DNA of 64,000 nt from UBA1181 sp963619325 (GTDB taxonomy: Bacteria; Bacteroidota; Bacteroidia; Bacteroidales; Paludibacteraceae): assembly GCA_963619325.1 (NCBI GenBank), contig CAVEVQ010000001.1:1-64000 (forward strand), read 5' to 3'. The notes below the pieces were generated by a model that searched no databases, was not told the DNA's origin, and was given only the letters and a program-made list of their open reading frames with translations. Position numbers and translations under genes: made by a program. Positions 42,430 to 52,254 of this stretch are shown piece after piece. Numbering within the stretch: position 1 is the first letter of the stretch; every line of letters starts with the position of its first letter.

Positions 42430-43557
42430 TTATCTCACCTGATTCGCATATATTTCCAAAAACACTTTCTCAATCTCACTTCTTTCGCCGTCCAAATTCA
42501 TCGCATCCAAGCCTGCCCTCATATAATCAACAAAATTTTCCTTGTCTTCTTTTGTATAGAATTCATTGAAATTCATGGCGTTGTTTAACAAATCATGAGC
42601 TATAAAATTATTTTTGAATAGTTTATGATGTCCATTAATCCGTTCATCAATAATACGTCCTAATTCTTCAAATTTCTCTTTCTTTTCTTTTCTATCGCAA
42701 TGCTCCAACTCTTCACGAGTAATCGGCGGTGTTACCGACAAATGTATTTTACCTTTCTTTTGTCTGATTCCGGTCAAAATACTATTAAAATCCTCATTTT
42801 CGCTTTTCTCATAACGCAAATGGCGAGAGATATACAATTCCGCTGTCTTTAAAAAATCACATGGTTCATATTCGTATGAGATTGAAATCGGAGTGATATG
42901 TAATTCGTCCAAGTTGTCAACAAAGTCTTTTTCACTACTCATCGAGAACATCTTCAGCACCCCTATTTCCGTTTGATCAATACCATTCTTAGTTCGTCCA
43001 TTTCGTTGAGCAATCCAAACAGACTCGTCTTGCTCTGTTACAACATGTCGCATATAGGCAGAAACCTCTAATGAATTTCGATAGAAATCACGCACATTTC
43101 CCCCCCTGATAATTCGAAACATCTTATTCAACTTCCCGACATTTATCACCATATCCCCCTTCATCAAGTTGCTGCCGAAGGTTATCTGACAAGTGTCTAT
43201 ACCGTGTTGATAGAGCAGTACATCCAACAATGCGGCATCTAACATAATATCTCGGTGGTTGGCTATAAAGATATGACGGGTTTTATTATCAATATTCTCA
43301 AATCCGTCGCTCGTCAAGCCATCACTTGTCTTCTCAACAATCGCACTGATAGCCATCAGCATAACTTGTTCTTGAAACTCTTTCACTGTTCTAATTTGCA
43401 AAAGACTCTTCTTCACCATTTCAACATCTTTCCCAGGCTGCAGATAATTGACTACCAATGGGAAATAAGCATCATTCACGACTGTTAGAATGGCTTGCTG
43501 CACTTCATCATCACGATAAGGGCGTAAAGCATCGAAATCAAAACCTTTATCAATCAT
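42430..43557 (-). CDS. PlsB/PlsC-like acyltransferase family protein
   Basis: 375 residues. The acyltransferase H-x4-D motif is IANHRDIMLDAALLD (His near residue 98), followed by a second block WIAQRNGRTKNGID that corresponds to the phosphate-binding EGGRSRTG loop of PlsB-like enzymes. No signal or membrane helix. The substrate is not certain: 1-acyl-glycerol-phosphate or another lipid acceptor. It is 23 bp downstream of the PaaK-like ligase, so the two may form an activation/transfer pair. Confidence 0.85.
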   Translation of the reverse strand: MIDKGFDFDALRPYRDDEVQQAILTVVNDAYFPLVVNYLQPGKDVEMVKKSLLQIRTVKEFQEQVMLMAISAIVEKTSDGLTSDGFENIDNKTRHIFIANHRDIMLDAALLDVLLYQHGIDTCQITFGSNLMKGDMVINVGKLNKMFRIIRGGNVRDFYRNSLEVSAYMRHVVTEQDESVWIAQRNGRTKNGIDQTEIGVLKMFSMSSEKDFVDNLDELHITPISISYEYEPCDFLKTAELYISRHLRYEKSENEDFNSILTGIRQKKGKIHLSVTPPITREELEHCDRKEKKEKFEELGRIIDERINGHHKLFKNNFIAHDLLNNAMNFNEFYTKEDKENFVDYMRAGLDAMNLDGERSEIEKVFLEIYANQVR

Positions 43558-43580
43558 ATTTGCTTTCTGTTATTTAATAG

Positions 43581-44885
43581 TTAATCATGATTTCTTAAAT
43601 CCACAAACTTCATCGGTTTACGTTTGATTTCAGGGAGGACTATCTTCTGAATCTCGTCAATCTCTTTGAACACGACCTCTGGAGCCACTCTCAGTCTTGC
43701 CCTAAACCTATCTTTCATATCCTTAATCATCTCATCTTTAGGCTCTTTCACACCGATATAGGTTTTCACATGATCCATACCAATCTCATTGCTACTCACT
43801 TCTACATAGTAGTTCACCACATAATCCGTATTGTCTAACACGTCAAAGATAGAGGCAGGATAAAGCGTCGTACCTTTGAACTTAATCATTTGCTTCTTTC
43901 TACCTATAATCGGACTGATACGCATAGTCGTTCTTCCACAACTACACTTCTCGTAGTGAAAACGTGCAATATCTCCTGTTTTAAAGCGAAGCAACGGCAT
44001 AGCCTCAACACCCAAGGTCGTTACCACCAATTCTCCAAACTCACCCTCTTTGACTGGTTGATTATCCTCGTCAAGTAACTCGCAGATAATCAACTCGGGG
44101 TGGTGATGCCCACCCTGACCAGCAGAACACTCACAGAAAGAGGTTCCCATCTCCGTAGAGGCGTATGTTGAATAAAGATCTATATCCCATTTCTCTTTGA
44201 TTTTCTTGCCTAATAGATTAAGACTGAAATCGTCGTTACGAAGATTTTCGCCAATGCAAACAGCCTTCTTAATGCTTGATCTGCGATAATCAATTCCATG
44301 TTCTTCTGCATATTTGACAATTCGCAGGATAAACGATGGCACGCAGATAATAGTGTCTGGATTCAATCGTTGAATAGTGTCCCACTGCAGCTCTGGGATA
44401 CCATTACCTACACGAATTAAGCCACTTCCCAACATACGAATGCCTAAGCAATAAGCATAACCGGCCATAAATCGCTTATCCAGAGTAGTCATCAATTGGT
44501 ATACATCACCAGCCTTTCCTCCTGCGGTAGCAAAAGAGATGGCCTCGTTATATGCCAAACGATCCAAATCCTTGTCCGTACAAACAAACGTTGTAGGATC
44601 ACTCAACGTACCCGAGGTAGTGATGTAATCCCTTATTTCGGAAGCAGGCACACAGATGAAATCCTTATTGTACTTCTGTAAATCCTCCTTTGTCGTTACA
44701 GGAATTTTTGTGAGATCTTCCAATGTTTTAATATTGGAGATATCAATATTATTTTCCTTGAACATTCGCTGGTAGAAAGGTGATTTTTCCTTGAGATATA
44801 CCAAATGTTCTTTCAATTTTCCTTCCTGAAAAGCTTTTATAACTTCACGAGGTTGAAACTCAATTTCTGGTTCGAAACTATTCAT
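43581..44885 (-). CDS. Phenylacetate-CoA ligase (PaaK) family protein
   Basis: 434 residues, the PaaK length. ATP/AMP-binding TTSGTLSDPTTF (about 90-101), YSTYASTEMGTSFCE (about 236-250), FKTGDIARF and CSCGRTTMRISPIIGRKKQM mark the adenylating enzyme family. It activates an aryl or other carboxylate as CoA thioester via an acyl-AMP. Bacteroidota PaaK homologues can act in aromatic amino-acid degradation. It is adjacent to an acyltransferase gene. Whether it supplies starter units to the pigment-type operon about 10 kb away is open. Confidence 0.88.
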   Translation of the reverse strand: MNSFEPEIEFQPREVIKAFQEGKLKEHLVYLKEKSPFYQRMFKENNIDISNIKTLEDLTKIPVTTKEDLQKYNKDFICVPASEIRDYITTSGTLSDPTTFVCTDKDLDRLAYNEAISFATAGGKAGDVYQLMTTLDKRFMAGYAYCLGIRMLGSGLIRVGNGIPELQWDTIQRLNPDTIICVPSFILRIVKYAEEHGIDYRRSSIKKAVCIGENLRNDDFSLNLLGKKIKEKWDIDLYSTYASTEMGTSFCECSAGQGGHHHPELIICELLDEDNQPVKEGEFGELVVTTLGVEAMPLLRFKTGDIARFHYEKCSCGRTTMRISPIIGRKKQMIKFKGTTLYPASIFDVLDNTDYVVNYYVEVSSNEIGMDHVKTYIGVKEPKDEMIKDMKDRFRARLRVAPEVVFKEIDEIQKIVLPEIKRKPMKFVDLRNHD

Positions 44886-44962
44886 ATCTTTTGTGTTTAT
44901 TCGTGTTTATCATTCCTATTATTAAAAAAGATGCGAAGTTCACAACTCATTTACAATAAGAA

Positions 44963-46186
44963 TCAACGTAGTGCAACTAAACGAACAATCTCAATCAACG
45001 CCTCAGTAGCCTTTAGCATAGATGGAACAGGGACATATTCATAGCAACTATGAAAATTCTCGCCTCCAGAGAATAAATTAGGGCAAGGCAAGCCCTTGAA
45101 GGAAAGATTCGCACCATCCGTTCCACCTCGAATAGGTTGAACCTTCGGTGTCACTCCAACATTCACAATAGCTTGTTTGGCGATGTCAACCACGAACATG
45201 ACTGGTTTTATTTTCTCCAACATATTCCGATACTGATCCTTTATGTCCATCTCTACTTTTGCGCCTATAGATGAAGCACATACCTCGTTAACCACACGCT
45301 TTAAAGTCTCTTTTTTCTCCTCAAACTTTGCCTCATCATGGTCTCTAAGTATAAACTTCAACTGAGCATGCTCCACATCTCCTTCAAATGATGTCAGATG
45401 GATAAAGCCCTCGTAGCCCTCCGTATTTTCAGGAGTTTCATCCTGTGGCAACGCTGAAACAATTTGCGAAGCTATCCTTGACGCATTCACCATTTTATTC
45501 TTCGCAGAGCCTGGATGAACATTTCGTCCATAAACTTGAACCGTTGCAGACGCAGCGTTGAAATTTTCAAACTCCAACTCTCCAACAGCTCCGCCATCAA
45601 CCGTATACGCCCACTCGGCTCCAAATGCTTTCACATCTAAAAGGTCTGCACCTCGACCGATCTCCTCATCAGGGGTAAAAGCAATACGAATGGCACCATG
45701 CTCAAGATCTGGATGTTGCAGGAAATATTCTGCCATGGTCATAATCTCTGCAATGCCCGCCTTATCATCCGCACCTAAAAGCGTAGTTCCATCAGTTACA
45801 ATAAGCTCCTGCCCCTCATAGTTCTTCAATTCTGGGAACTGCGAGGCAGACAAAACCTTACCGCTCTCCTCACTTAACAAAATATCCTCTCCTGTGTACT
45901 TTTCAACTCGTGCTTTTACATTATTCCCAGACGCATCAGGACTGGTGTCTAAATGGGATATGAAGCCTATCGTAGGTATTTTTTTCGTTGAAGTAGATGG
46001 AATGGTAGCAGTAAGATAACCATTGTTGTCAACAACAACATTCAATGCCCCCATCTCTTCCAATTCAGTTTTTAAAGCATTAGCTAAAACAAACTGACCA
46101 TTGGTTGTAGGCGATTTGGTTTGCGTTTCATCTGAGGTTGTTTCACACCCCACATAACGCAAAAAACGTATTACAATAGATTCCAT
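44963..46186 (-). CDS. pepT: Peptidase T (tripeptide aminopeptidase)
   Basis: 407 residues from the ATG at 46186 (the longer frame uses TTG). M20 metallopeptidase with FISHLDTSPDA, DDKAGIAEIMTMAEY, TPDEEIGRGADLLDV and PIRGGTDGANLSF for the metal ligands and the exopeptidase dimerisation domain between. It removes the N-terminal residue from tripeptides in the cytoplasm. Length is normal. Confidence 0.97.
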   Translation of the reverse strand: MESIVIRFLRYVGCETTSDETQTKSPTTNGQFVLANALKTELEEMGALNVVVDNNGYLTATIPSTSTKKIPTIGFISHLDTSPDASGNNVKARVEKYTGEDILLSEESGKVLSASQFPELKNYEGQELIVTDGTTLLGADDKAGIAEIMTMAEYFLQHPDLEHGAIRIAFTPDEEIGRGADLLDVKAFGAEWAYTVDGGAVGELEFENFNAASATVQVYGRNVHPGSAKNKMVNASRIASQIVSALPQDETPENTEGYEGFIHLTSFEGDVEHAQLKFILRDHDEAKFEEKKETLKRVVNEVCASSIGAKVEMDIKDQYRNMLEKIKPVMFVVDIAKQAIVNVGVTPKVQPIRGGTDGANLSFKGLPCPNLFSGGENFHSCYEYVPVPSMLKATEALIEIVRLVALR

Positions 46187-46264
46187 AATGTTTTTATATA
46201 ACAAAGTAGTGCCTTATTTCACAGAAACAAGACCACCCTTTTAAGATTCATTCGATTAGTGAAG

Positions 46265-48736
46265 TTATTCGCTTTCAACAGACTTTTTCGTCTCCGATGC
46301 ACCACTCTTCTTAGCTGTTTTCTTGGCAGTTGTCGTACTTTTTCTTGTATTTGCCTTCTTTTTTGTTTCAACAGCCGTCTCCTTTGCAACACTCTTTGCA
46401 GTTGACTTTGACTTCGAAACTGATCGAGAACGCTTAGGCTCTTTTTCTCCTTGTTTCGCTATTATCTCCTTACACTCTTCTACAGTCACAGCTTTCGGAT
46501 CAACATCTTTCGGCAGTTTATAATTCGCACCATTGAAGGTTAAATATGGGCCAAATCGTCCATTACAAACATCAATACCCTCCGTTTCAAATGTTTTAAT
46601 ATACTTATTAGCATCTCTTTCTCGTTTCTCCTTGATTAATTCAATGGCTCGCTCTGCTGTAATCGTCATAGGATCGTCTTCTTTTTTCAAAGAGACATAC
46701 TTGGAATCATGCTTGATATACGCACCAAAACGACCATCGGCAACCGTCATTGTTTTACCTTCAAACTCTCCCAAATCTCTTGGCAGTTTAAAGAGATCCA
46801 TCACCTCCTCAAAAGTCACCGTCTCAATAGACTGATTTTTGCGCAACGGAGAGAACCTCGGCTTTTCTTCATCCTCAGCCGTTCCAATCTGAGCTACCGG
46901 TCCAAAACGTCCAATTTTCACAAAAACAGGCTTACCACTGACTGGATCCACGCCAACTTGACGCTCGCCTACCTTTCGTTCAGAATTATGCTCCGCATTT
47001 TCAACCGTTGGATGAAAAGTTTTATAAAAAGAATCGATGGAGGCAGTCCACTCCTCTTTACCCTCTGCCACTTCATCAAATGTCTTTTCCACATTCGCAG
47101 TGAAATTATAGTCTAAAATGTCCGGGAAATATTCTTTCAAGAAATCATTCACCACAATTCCAGTATCCGTAGGAAATAATTTTGCATGCTCCTGATAGAC
47201 TGTCTCCGTCTTCGTCTCATCTTTTATCTGACTACCCAAAAGCACCAGAACATTATAACTGCGAGCCACACCTTCCCTATCTTCTTTTACAACATACCCT
47301 CGATTTTGTATCGTTGAGATCGTCGTTGCATAAGTTGATGGTCGTCCAATGCCTAATTCTTCCAACTTATGCACAAGACTTGCCTCAGTATAACGCGGAG
47401 GACGTTGGGTGAAGCGTTCACAAGCTTCTATTGAGTTTACGTCTGTCAATCTATCTCCAACTGCGATCGGTGGTAATAGCTTCTGACTATCTTTCTTTTC
47501 TTCATCTTCATTAGATTCCATGTAAACCTTCAAAAAGCCATCAAACAAAAGGACTTCTCCCTCTGTAATAAATTTCCTATCATCTCCACTTACTGATATT
47601 GTGATGATAGTCTTCTCCAACTCGGCATCTGCCATCTGCGAAGCTATAGTACGTTTCCATATCAACTCGTATAGTCTCTTCTCCTGAGCAGTACCCTCAA
47701 TCTCATGGTTATTAAGATAGGTTGGACGAATGGCTTCATGCGCCTCTTGCGCTCCTTTTGACTTTGTATGGAACTGACGAGTGTGTAGATATTTCTCCCC
47801 ACCCATTTCTAAAATCTCCGTTTTTGCCGCATCTAAAGCCAACGTAGACAGGTTGACAGAGTCTGTACGCATATAGGTAATCTTTCCTGATTCATACAAT
47901 CGCTGCGCCACCATCATAGTCTGAGAAACCGAGAATCCCAGCTTGCGCGAAGCCTCCTGTTGCAAGGTTGACGTTGTGAACGGTGGGGCTGGACTACGCT
48001 TAGTAGGTTTCTTTTCTACCCCATCAACAGTAAAAGTCGCGTTTTCGCATAATTTCAAGAATGAAAGGGCTTCTTCTTTGGTTTTCAAACGCGTAGCCAA
48101 CTCCGCCCCCAATTCTGTAGTCTTACCATTCTTATCTTTCACACAAAAAACGGCACGAACTCGATACGATGACTCAGGAACAAAACGTTGGATTTCCCTT
48201 TCACGATCAACAATAAGACGAACGGTAACAGACTGCACACGTCCTGCAGAAAGAGACGGCTTAACTTTACGCCAAAGAATCGGTGAAAGCTCAAAACCTA
48301 CGATACGGTCGAGTACACGGCGAGCCTGCTGAGCACACACAAGATTATTATCAATTTCCCTAGGATTCTCGATAGCGTGGAGTATTGCGTTTTTTGTAAT
48401 CTCATGAAAAACAATACGTCTCGTATGTTCCTTATCCAAACCTAACACCTCATAAAGATGCCAAGCAATAGCTTCCCCTTCACGGTCTTCATCGGATGCG
48501 AGCCATACCATCTCAGCACCTTTTGCCTGCTTTTTAAGTTCAGCCACAATCTCTTTCTTGTCGCTCGGAACTTCATAATCTGGCGCAAAATGATTAGCAA
48601 TGTCTACGCCTATACCTTTTTTTTTCAAATCACGGATATGACCGAAACTAGACATTACCTTATAATCACTTCCCAAGAATTTCTCAATAGTCTTTGCCTT
48701 TGCAGGAGACTCTACTATAACCAAATTTTTTTGCAT
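46265..48736 (-). CDS. topA: DNA topoisomerase I
   Basis: 823 residues from the ATG at 48736 (the frame extends to a TTG at 48766, upstream of a near-consensus promoter box). Toprim domain starts QKNLVIVESPAKAKTIEKFLG, with SDEDREGEAIAWH. The active-site Tyr is in ITYMRTDSVNLS (about residue 293). The C-terminal region has cysteine-free GRFGP/GRFGAY repeats rather than zinc knuckles, and ends in a long Lys/Ser/Thr tail (from about 745). It relaxes negatively supercoiled DNA. Confidence 0.97.
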   Translation of the reverse strand: MQKNLVIVESPAKAKTIEKFLGSDYKVMSSFGHIRDLKKKGIGVDIANHFAPDYEVPSDKKEIVAELKKQAKGAEMVWLASDEDREGEAIAWHLYEVLGLDKEHTRRIVFHEITKNAILHAIENPREIDNNLVCAQQARRVLDRIVGFELSPILWRKVKPSLSAGRVQSVTVRLIVDREREIQRFVPESSYRVRAVFCVKDKNGKTTELGAELATRLKTKEEALSFLKLCENATFTVDGVEKKPTKRSPAPPFTTSTLQQEASRKLGFSVSQTMMVAQRLYESGKITYMRTDSVNLSTLALDAAKTEILEMGGEKYLHTRQFHTKSKGAQEAHEAIRPTYLNNHEIEGTAQEKRLYELIWKRTIASQMADAELEKTIITISVSGDDRKFITEGEVLLFDGFLKVYMESNEDEEKKDSQKLLPPIAVGDRLTDVNSIEACERFTQRPPRYTEASLVHKLEELGIGRPSTYATTISTIQNRGYVVKEDREGVARSYNVLVLLGSQIKDETKTETVYQEHAKLFPTDTGIVVNDFLKEYFPDILDYNFTANVEKTFDEVAEGKEEWTASIDSFYKTFHPTVENAEHNSERKVGERQVGVDPVSGKPVFVKIGRFGPVAQIGTAEDEEKPRFSPLRKNQSIETVTFEEVMDLFKLPRDLGEFEGKTMTVADGRFGAYIKHDSKYVSLKKEDDPMTITAERAIELIKEKRERDANKYIKTFETEGIDVCNGRFGPYLTFNGANYKLPKDVDPKAVTVEECKEIIAKQGEKEPKRSRSVSKSKSTAKSVAKETAVETKKKANTRKSTTTAKKTAKKSGASETKKSVESE

Positions 48737-48763
48737 GTTCGTCACCGATATCGTAATCGTTTG

Positions 48764-48771
48764 CAAAGTAA
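48764..48771 (-). promoter_or_regulatory. Near-consensus -7 promoter box for topA
   Basis: Minus-strand TTACTTTG, one mismatch to TAnnTTTG, 28 bp upstream of the ATG at 48736. Confidence 0.4.
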
Positions 48772-48841
48772 AAAAAAAATTGGCACACTATAAAAAGAGA
48801 ATTGTTTTTCACAAAGAAAATACAATATCTAATGCTCTAAA

Positions 48842-48897
48842 CAACCATCGGGGCGACTCACGACACCGCTCCACCTCCAAACGGCACTCGTTTTAAC
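48842..48897. repeat. GC-rich intergenic segment, candidate repeat remnant
   Basis: A 55-bp GC-rich stretch (contains GGGGCGACTCACGACACCGC and CTCCACCTCCAAACGGCACT) in an AT-rich gap between topA and the initiator tRNA. It is coding-like in one minus-strand frame but has no start in that frame nearby. It may be part of a dispersed repeat; a second copy is not in the window. Confidence 0.25.
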
Positions 48898-48927
48898 ATC
48901 TTTTAAATAAATCTTACTTATAGGCAT

Positions 48928-48955
48928 AAAAAAAGAGAAGATTAACATCTTCTCT
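48928..48955 (-). terminator. Terminator of the initiator tRNA gene
   Basis: Minus-strand AGAGAAGAT and ATCTTCTCT (9-bp stem, 4-nt loop) followed by T-run, just downstream of the tRNA. Confidence 0.85.
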
Positions 48956-48961
48956 CCATTG

Positions 48962-49034
48962 TTGCGGAGGTTTGACTCGAACAAACGACCTTTGGGTTAT
49001 GAGCCCAACGAGCTGCCAACTGCTCCACTCCGCA
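48962..49034 (-). tRNA. Initiator tRNA-fMet (anticodon CAT)
   Basis: 73 nt folding as a standard cloverleaf: acceptor TGCGGAG/CTCCGCA, D-arm GAGC/GCTC, anticodon loop CTCATAA in a TTGGG/CCCAA stem, T-arm GTTTG/CAAAC, no encoded CCA. Three consecutive G:C pairs next to the anticodon loop and the A11:U24 pair are initiator features, and distinguish it from elongator tRNA-Met. It precedes a strong terminator. Confidence 0.95.
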
Positions 49035-49166
49035 TATAACCGATTCCTTAAATCGTGGTGCAAAGATAGTGATTTCCTTCTCACGAACCAAACATTCGCA
49101 AGAAAAATCACCAATAATATGTATTTTTATACATGTATCAATATATAATATTTTTATTAAAAACAA

Positions 49167-50186
49167 TCAATCAAACAACGACCCCATTTGAGGCACTCTA
49201 CTCTTTCCAAGATGCTTATAAGCCAAATCTGTTACTTCTCGTCCCCTCGGCGTACGCTTGATGAAACCCTCTTTAATCAAATAGGGTTCGTAAACATCCT
49301 CAACAGTGCCTTGATCTTCGCCCAAAGCGGTCGCTATAGTACTTAATCCGACTGGCCCGCCCTTGAATTTGTCTATCATCAAGTTCAACAGTTTATTGTC
49401 AATCTCATCCAAACCGTATGTGTCGATGTTCAAAGCCTCCAAGGCAATCTGCGTGATTTCTATGTTTATCGTGCCATTACCTTTCACCTGAGCAAAATCT
49501 CGAACCCTTCTCAACAAGGCATTGGCAATACGTGGAGTTCCCCGACTTCTTCGCGAAATCTCCAACGCCGCACTCTCCTCACACGGCGCACCCAACAAAG
49601 AAGCAGACCGAATAATTATCCTCTTCAACACTTCAACATCATAATATTCTAAATGGCAATTGATTCCGAACCTCGCCCTCAAAGGACTTGTCAACAATCC
49701 GCTTCGTGTCGTTGCTCCCACCAATGTAAAGGGATTCAAGTCAATCTGAATAGAACGAGCATTCGGACCTTTATCTATCAAAATATCAATGCGATAGTCT
49801 TCCATCGCAGAATAAAGATACTCTTCAACAATGGGAGAAAGACGATGTATCTCATCAATAAAAAGGACATCGTGAGGCTCAAGATTAGTCAAAATTCCAG
49901 CCAAGTCACCAGGTTTGTCTAATACAGGACCCGAAGTAACCCTAAATCCAACCCCCAACTCATTAGCTATGATATTTGAGAGTGTGGTTTTTCCCAAGCC
50001 AGGAGGCCCGTGAAACAATATGTGATCCAACGATTCCCCTCGCATCTTTGCTGCCTGAACAAAAACTTTCAGATTTTCTATTATCTTCGATTGTCCCGAG
50101 AAATCATCAAAAGAAAGGGGTCTAAGAGCGTTCTCAAACTCTTTCTCCTTCTCAGCAGCACTATTCCTAATATTAAAATCGGACAT
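49167..50186 (-). CDS. ruvB: Holliday junction branch migration helicase RuvB
   Basis: 339 residues. AAA+ domain with Walker A GPPGLGKTTLSN (about 60-71) and Walker B VLFIDEIHRL, arginine finger region GATTRSGLLTSPLRARFG, and the C-terminal winged helix ending EPYLIKEGFIKRTPRGR. RuvB is the motor that drives branch migration with RuvA. ruvA is not adjacent. The tRNA-fMet lies 132 bp downstream. Confidence 0.98.
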   Translation of the reverse strand: MSDFNIRNSAAEKEKEFENALRPLSFDDFSGQSKIIENLKVFVQAAKMRGESLDHILFHGPPGLGKTTLSNIIANELGVGFRVTSGPVLDKPGDLAGILTNLEPHDVLFIDEIHRLSPIVEEYLYSAMEDYRIDILIDKGPNARSIQIDLNPFTLVGATTRSGLLTSPLRARFGINCHLEYYDVEVLKRIIIRSASLLGAPCEESAALEISRRSRGTPRIANALLRRVRDFAQVKGNGTINIEITQIALEALNIDTYGLDEIDNKLLNLMIDKFKGGPVGLSTIATALGEDQGTVEDVYEPYLIKEGFIKRTPRGREVTDLAYKHLGKSRVPQMGSLFD

Positions 50187-50192
50187 GGCTTT

Positions 50193-50903
50193 TTATATTT
50201 CTCCATTTAGGAATTTTCTTCTTGTCTCTTCATCAAAACGTTCCATTGCATATCGTAATGTTGTACGTGGCATCTTCTTATAGTGTGCCGACAAATAATC
50301 GTACAACTGTTGGTAGTCTCTTTTACCAACTTCTCTCAACATCCACCCCGTCGCTTTCTGCAACAAATTGAATTGTTCATTCTCCATAATTTCAGCGAAA
50401 CGGAATGTGTCTTTAAAATCATCGTTTTTTATAAACGTTAGCGTTGATACAATGGCAATCCTCCTCTCCCATACATTTTCACTCTGTATCAACTCATTTA
50501 ACAAAGCACGATTACGATTCAATAGAAAATCTCCGACAATCGGAGGTGCACTCATATCTACTAAATCCCAATTGTTTATTCCATCCGTATGGTTCATATA
50601 AAAGTTAAACACGTTAACTTTCTCCTCAAAAGTTTCACTTTGCTGATAGTGCTTTACAAGAAATAGAAGCGCCGAAAACCGACATTCATGGAACGGGTCT
50701 TTCAACATTCTTTCAATGTCAGACGGTGGCATTATCTCATATTTTTTTACGATAGCACGCTGCATAGGTACTGGAACGCCAATGAATTGGTCGCCCTCAG
50801 CGTAATCCCCCTTGCCCGTTTTGAAATAGCGAGAAAGAACTTCTCTCTTTCCTGGCACTGCCGCCGCAAACAATTCGTCTTTCAACTCTGCCGCACTAAT
50901 CAT
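50193..50903 (-). CDS. DNA alkylation repair protein (AlkD-like HEAT-repeat glycosylase)
   Basis: 236 residues, mostly alpha-helical HEAT-like repeats. Matches AlkD: GVPVPMQRAIVKKY, KDPFHECRFSALLFLVKHYQ, GINNWDLVDMSAPPIVGDFL and WMLREVGKRDYQQLYDYL. The NNWDLVD Asp is the conserved active-site region. It removes 3-methyladenine or 7-methylguanine from DNA. Encoded 6 bp upstream of ruvB, so repair genes are adjacent. Confidence 0.93.
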   Translation of the reverse strand: MISAAELKDELFAAAVPGKREVLSRYFKTGKGDYAEGDQFIGVPVPMQRAIVKKYEIMPPSDIERMLKDPFHECRFSALLFLVKHYQQSETFEEKVNVFNFYMNHTDGINNWDLVDMSAPPIVGDFLLNRNRALLNELIQSENVWERRIAIVSTLTFIKNDDFKDTFRFAEIMENEQFNLLQKATGWMLREVGKRDYQQLYDYLSAHYKKMPRTTLRYAMERFDEETRRKFLNGEI

Positions 50904-50907
50904 TCAC

Positions 50908-52242
50908 CTACTTTTTTTGGTTTATTTTGTCAAAAATCTGTTTTACAAGCTGTTTTACTTGCAAAGCAGTATCATCTCTCCTAATAATATTTTTCAGTCT
51001 TTCCTTTACATACTGCCATTTCCAACGATAACGCAGGAAGAAAAAGAACGAGAATGGCAATGATAAGAAAAATGCAAAAGTTGTTGTCCAATCAGGCGAC
51101 CATAACACGGCAAAAGCTATCGTCAAGGCAACGTAAAAAATTGGAAACAGGATACCCGCCATCGCAAATTTAAGTGTCGCCTCAAAGCCTGTACCTCTGG
51201 CTTTCTTCGCAACCATTTTACTTATAACAAACTCAATGCCATTCATCACAATAGCATACAATTGCAATGGAATCGTAAGAATGAGGTATAAGATTTTTAT
51301 TATTAAATCCATATCTACACCCTTATATTCCTGGACTCGGGCAGAAAATGCCGTATCTCTATTATTCTCGTCCCAAGCCGTACACGCAAGATCCAACTCA
51401 TTTATCAACGTAGCCACACTTTCATCCATCTCCGCCATCTCCAGCACTTTAACAATCTCCTGACGTGCTGCTAACCGGTTTGTTTCATTGTCCGAAAGAT
51501 TCAGCTTTTCAAGCATCTCCACGTTGTAAAGGTAAGACGCCACATAGAACGTCTGATAATGATTTTTTGATTGAATATCCAACATCAATGGACGCATACG
51601 TTTAGACAATTCATCTCGGACAGTGTTTAGTGCCACCGGAACATTCTCGTCATGCAACGCCTTGTAATCTTTGATATTGATAGGTTTTCCAAAATTCACA
51701 ATCAGATGTCCTCCTGTCTTATCATAGTTTCCGTAATCTATTCCAGTTGGAACAATCTTCACCCATTCCTTATCGCCCAATTTTTCCTGAGCAGAAAACG
51801 CACTTCGGAAAATTCCTTTTACCAACGGACGGAGGGTACGCCTTTCATCCTGTCCGCCCTCTGGCATCAAGCACAGGAAGAGTCCATGCGTCAACACATC
51901 ATCAGAATTACTGATAGACTCTTCATTCTTCTTCAAATTTTGTATGCCATTTCGCATTCGATAAGCAGGCATCATCTTCAAACCACGAAGTAACGCACCT
52001 ACAATCCTATTTTTGAATAAATCGGCACGAACCCAAAAAACCACAGGTTGAGGAGACGACGACAGCAACGCCATTGCATCAATCATCGCATTCTGATGAT
52101 TAGGTGCGAATATTACAGGCTGCCCTTCAGGTATATTAGACTCCCCATTTATTTCAATCGAACTAAACCATCTCCGATAGATAAAATTTGAATAAACTCT
52201 CAGCACACGATAGTAGAGCGTGGTCTTAGAAAAACGTGTCAT
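50908..52242 (-). CDS. 1-acyl-glycerol-3-phosphate acyltransferase (PlsC) family protein
   Basis: 444 residues. Acyltransferase region: FAPNHQNAMIDAMALL (H-x4-D, near residue 48) and LMPEGGQDERR (near 125). The C-terminal half has two or three membrane segments (about 310-340 and 365-405) and a basic end. Longer than plain PlsC (about 250 residues), as in other Bacteroidota membrane acyltransferases that may act on phospholipid or other glycerol-lipids. Ends 4 bp before the AlkD-like gene, so co-transcribed. Confidence 0.87.
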   Translation of the reverse strand: MTRFSKTTLYYRVLRVYSNFIYRRWFSSIEINGESNIPEGQPVIFAPNHQNAMIDAMALLSSSPQPVVFWVRADLFKNRIVGALLRGLKMMPAYRMRNGIQNLKKNEESISNSDDVLTHGLFLCLMPEGGQDERRTLRPLVKGIFRSAFSAQEKLGDKEWVKIVPTGIDYGNYDKTGGHLIVNFGKPINIKDYKALHDENVPVALNTVRDELSKRMRPLMLDIQSKNHYQTFYVASYLYNVEMLEKLNLSDNETNRLAARQEIVKVLEMAEMDESVATLINELDLACTAWDENNRDTAFSARVQEYKGVDMDLIIKILYLILTIPLQLYAIVMNGIEFVISKMVAKKARGTGFEATLKFAMAGILFPIFYVALTIAFAVLWSPDWTTTFAFFLSLPFSFFFFLRYRWKWQYVKERLKNIIRRDDTALQVKQLVKQIFDKINQKK

Positions 52243-52254
52243 TTCACGAGTTTT

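Noticed and set aside
43581..44885. PaaK-like ligase as the missing starter ligase of the polyene-type operon
   Set aside because: It is about 10 kb from the operon with unrelated genes between and belongs to a general aryl-CoA ligase family; kept only as a possibility in the text.
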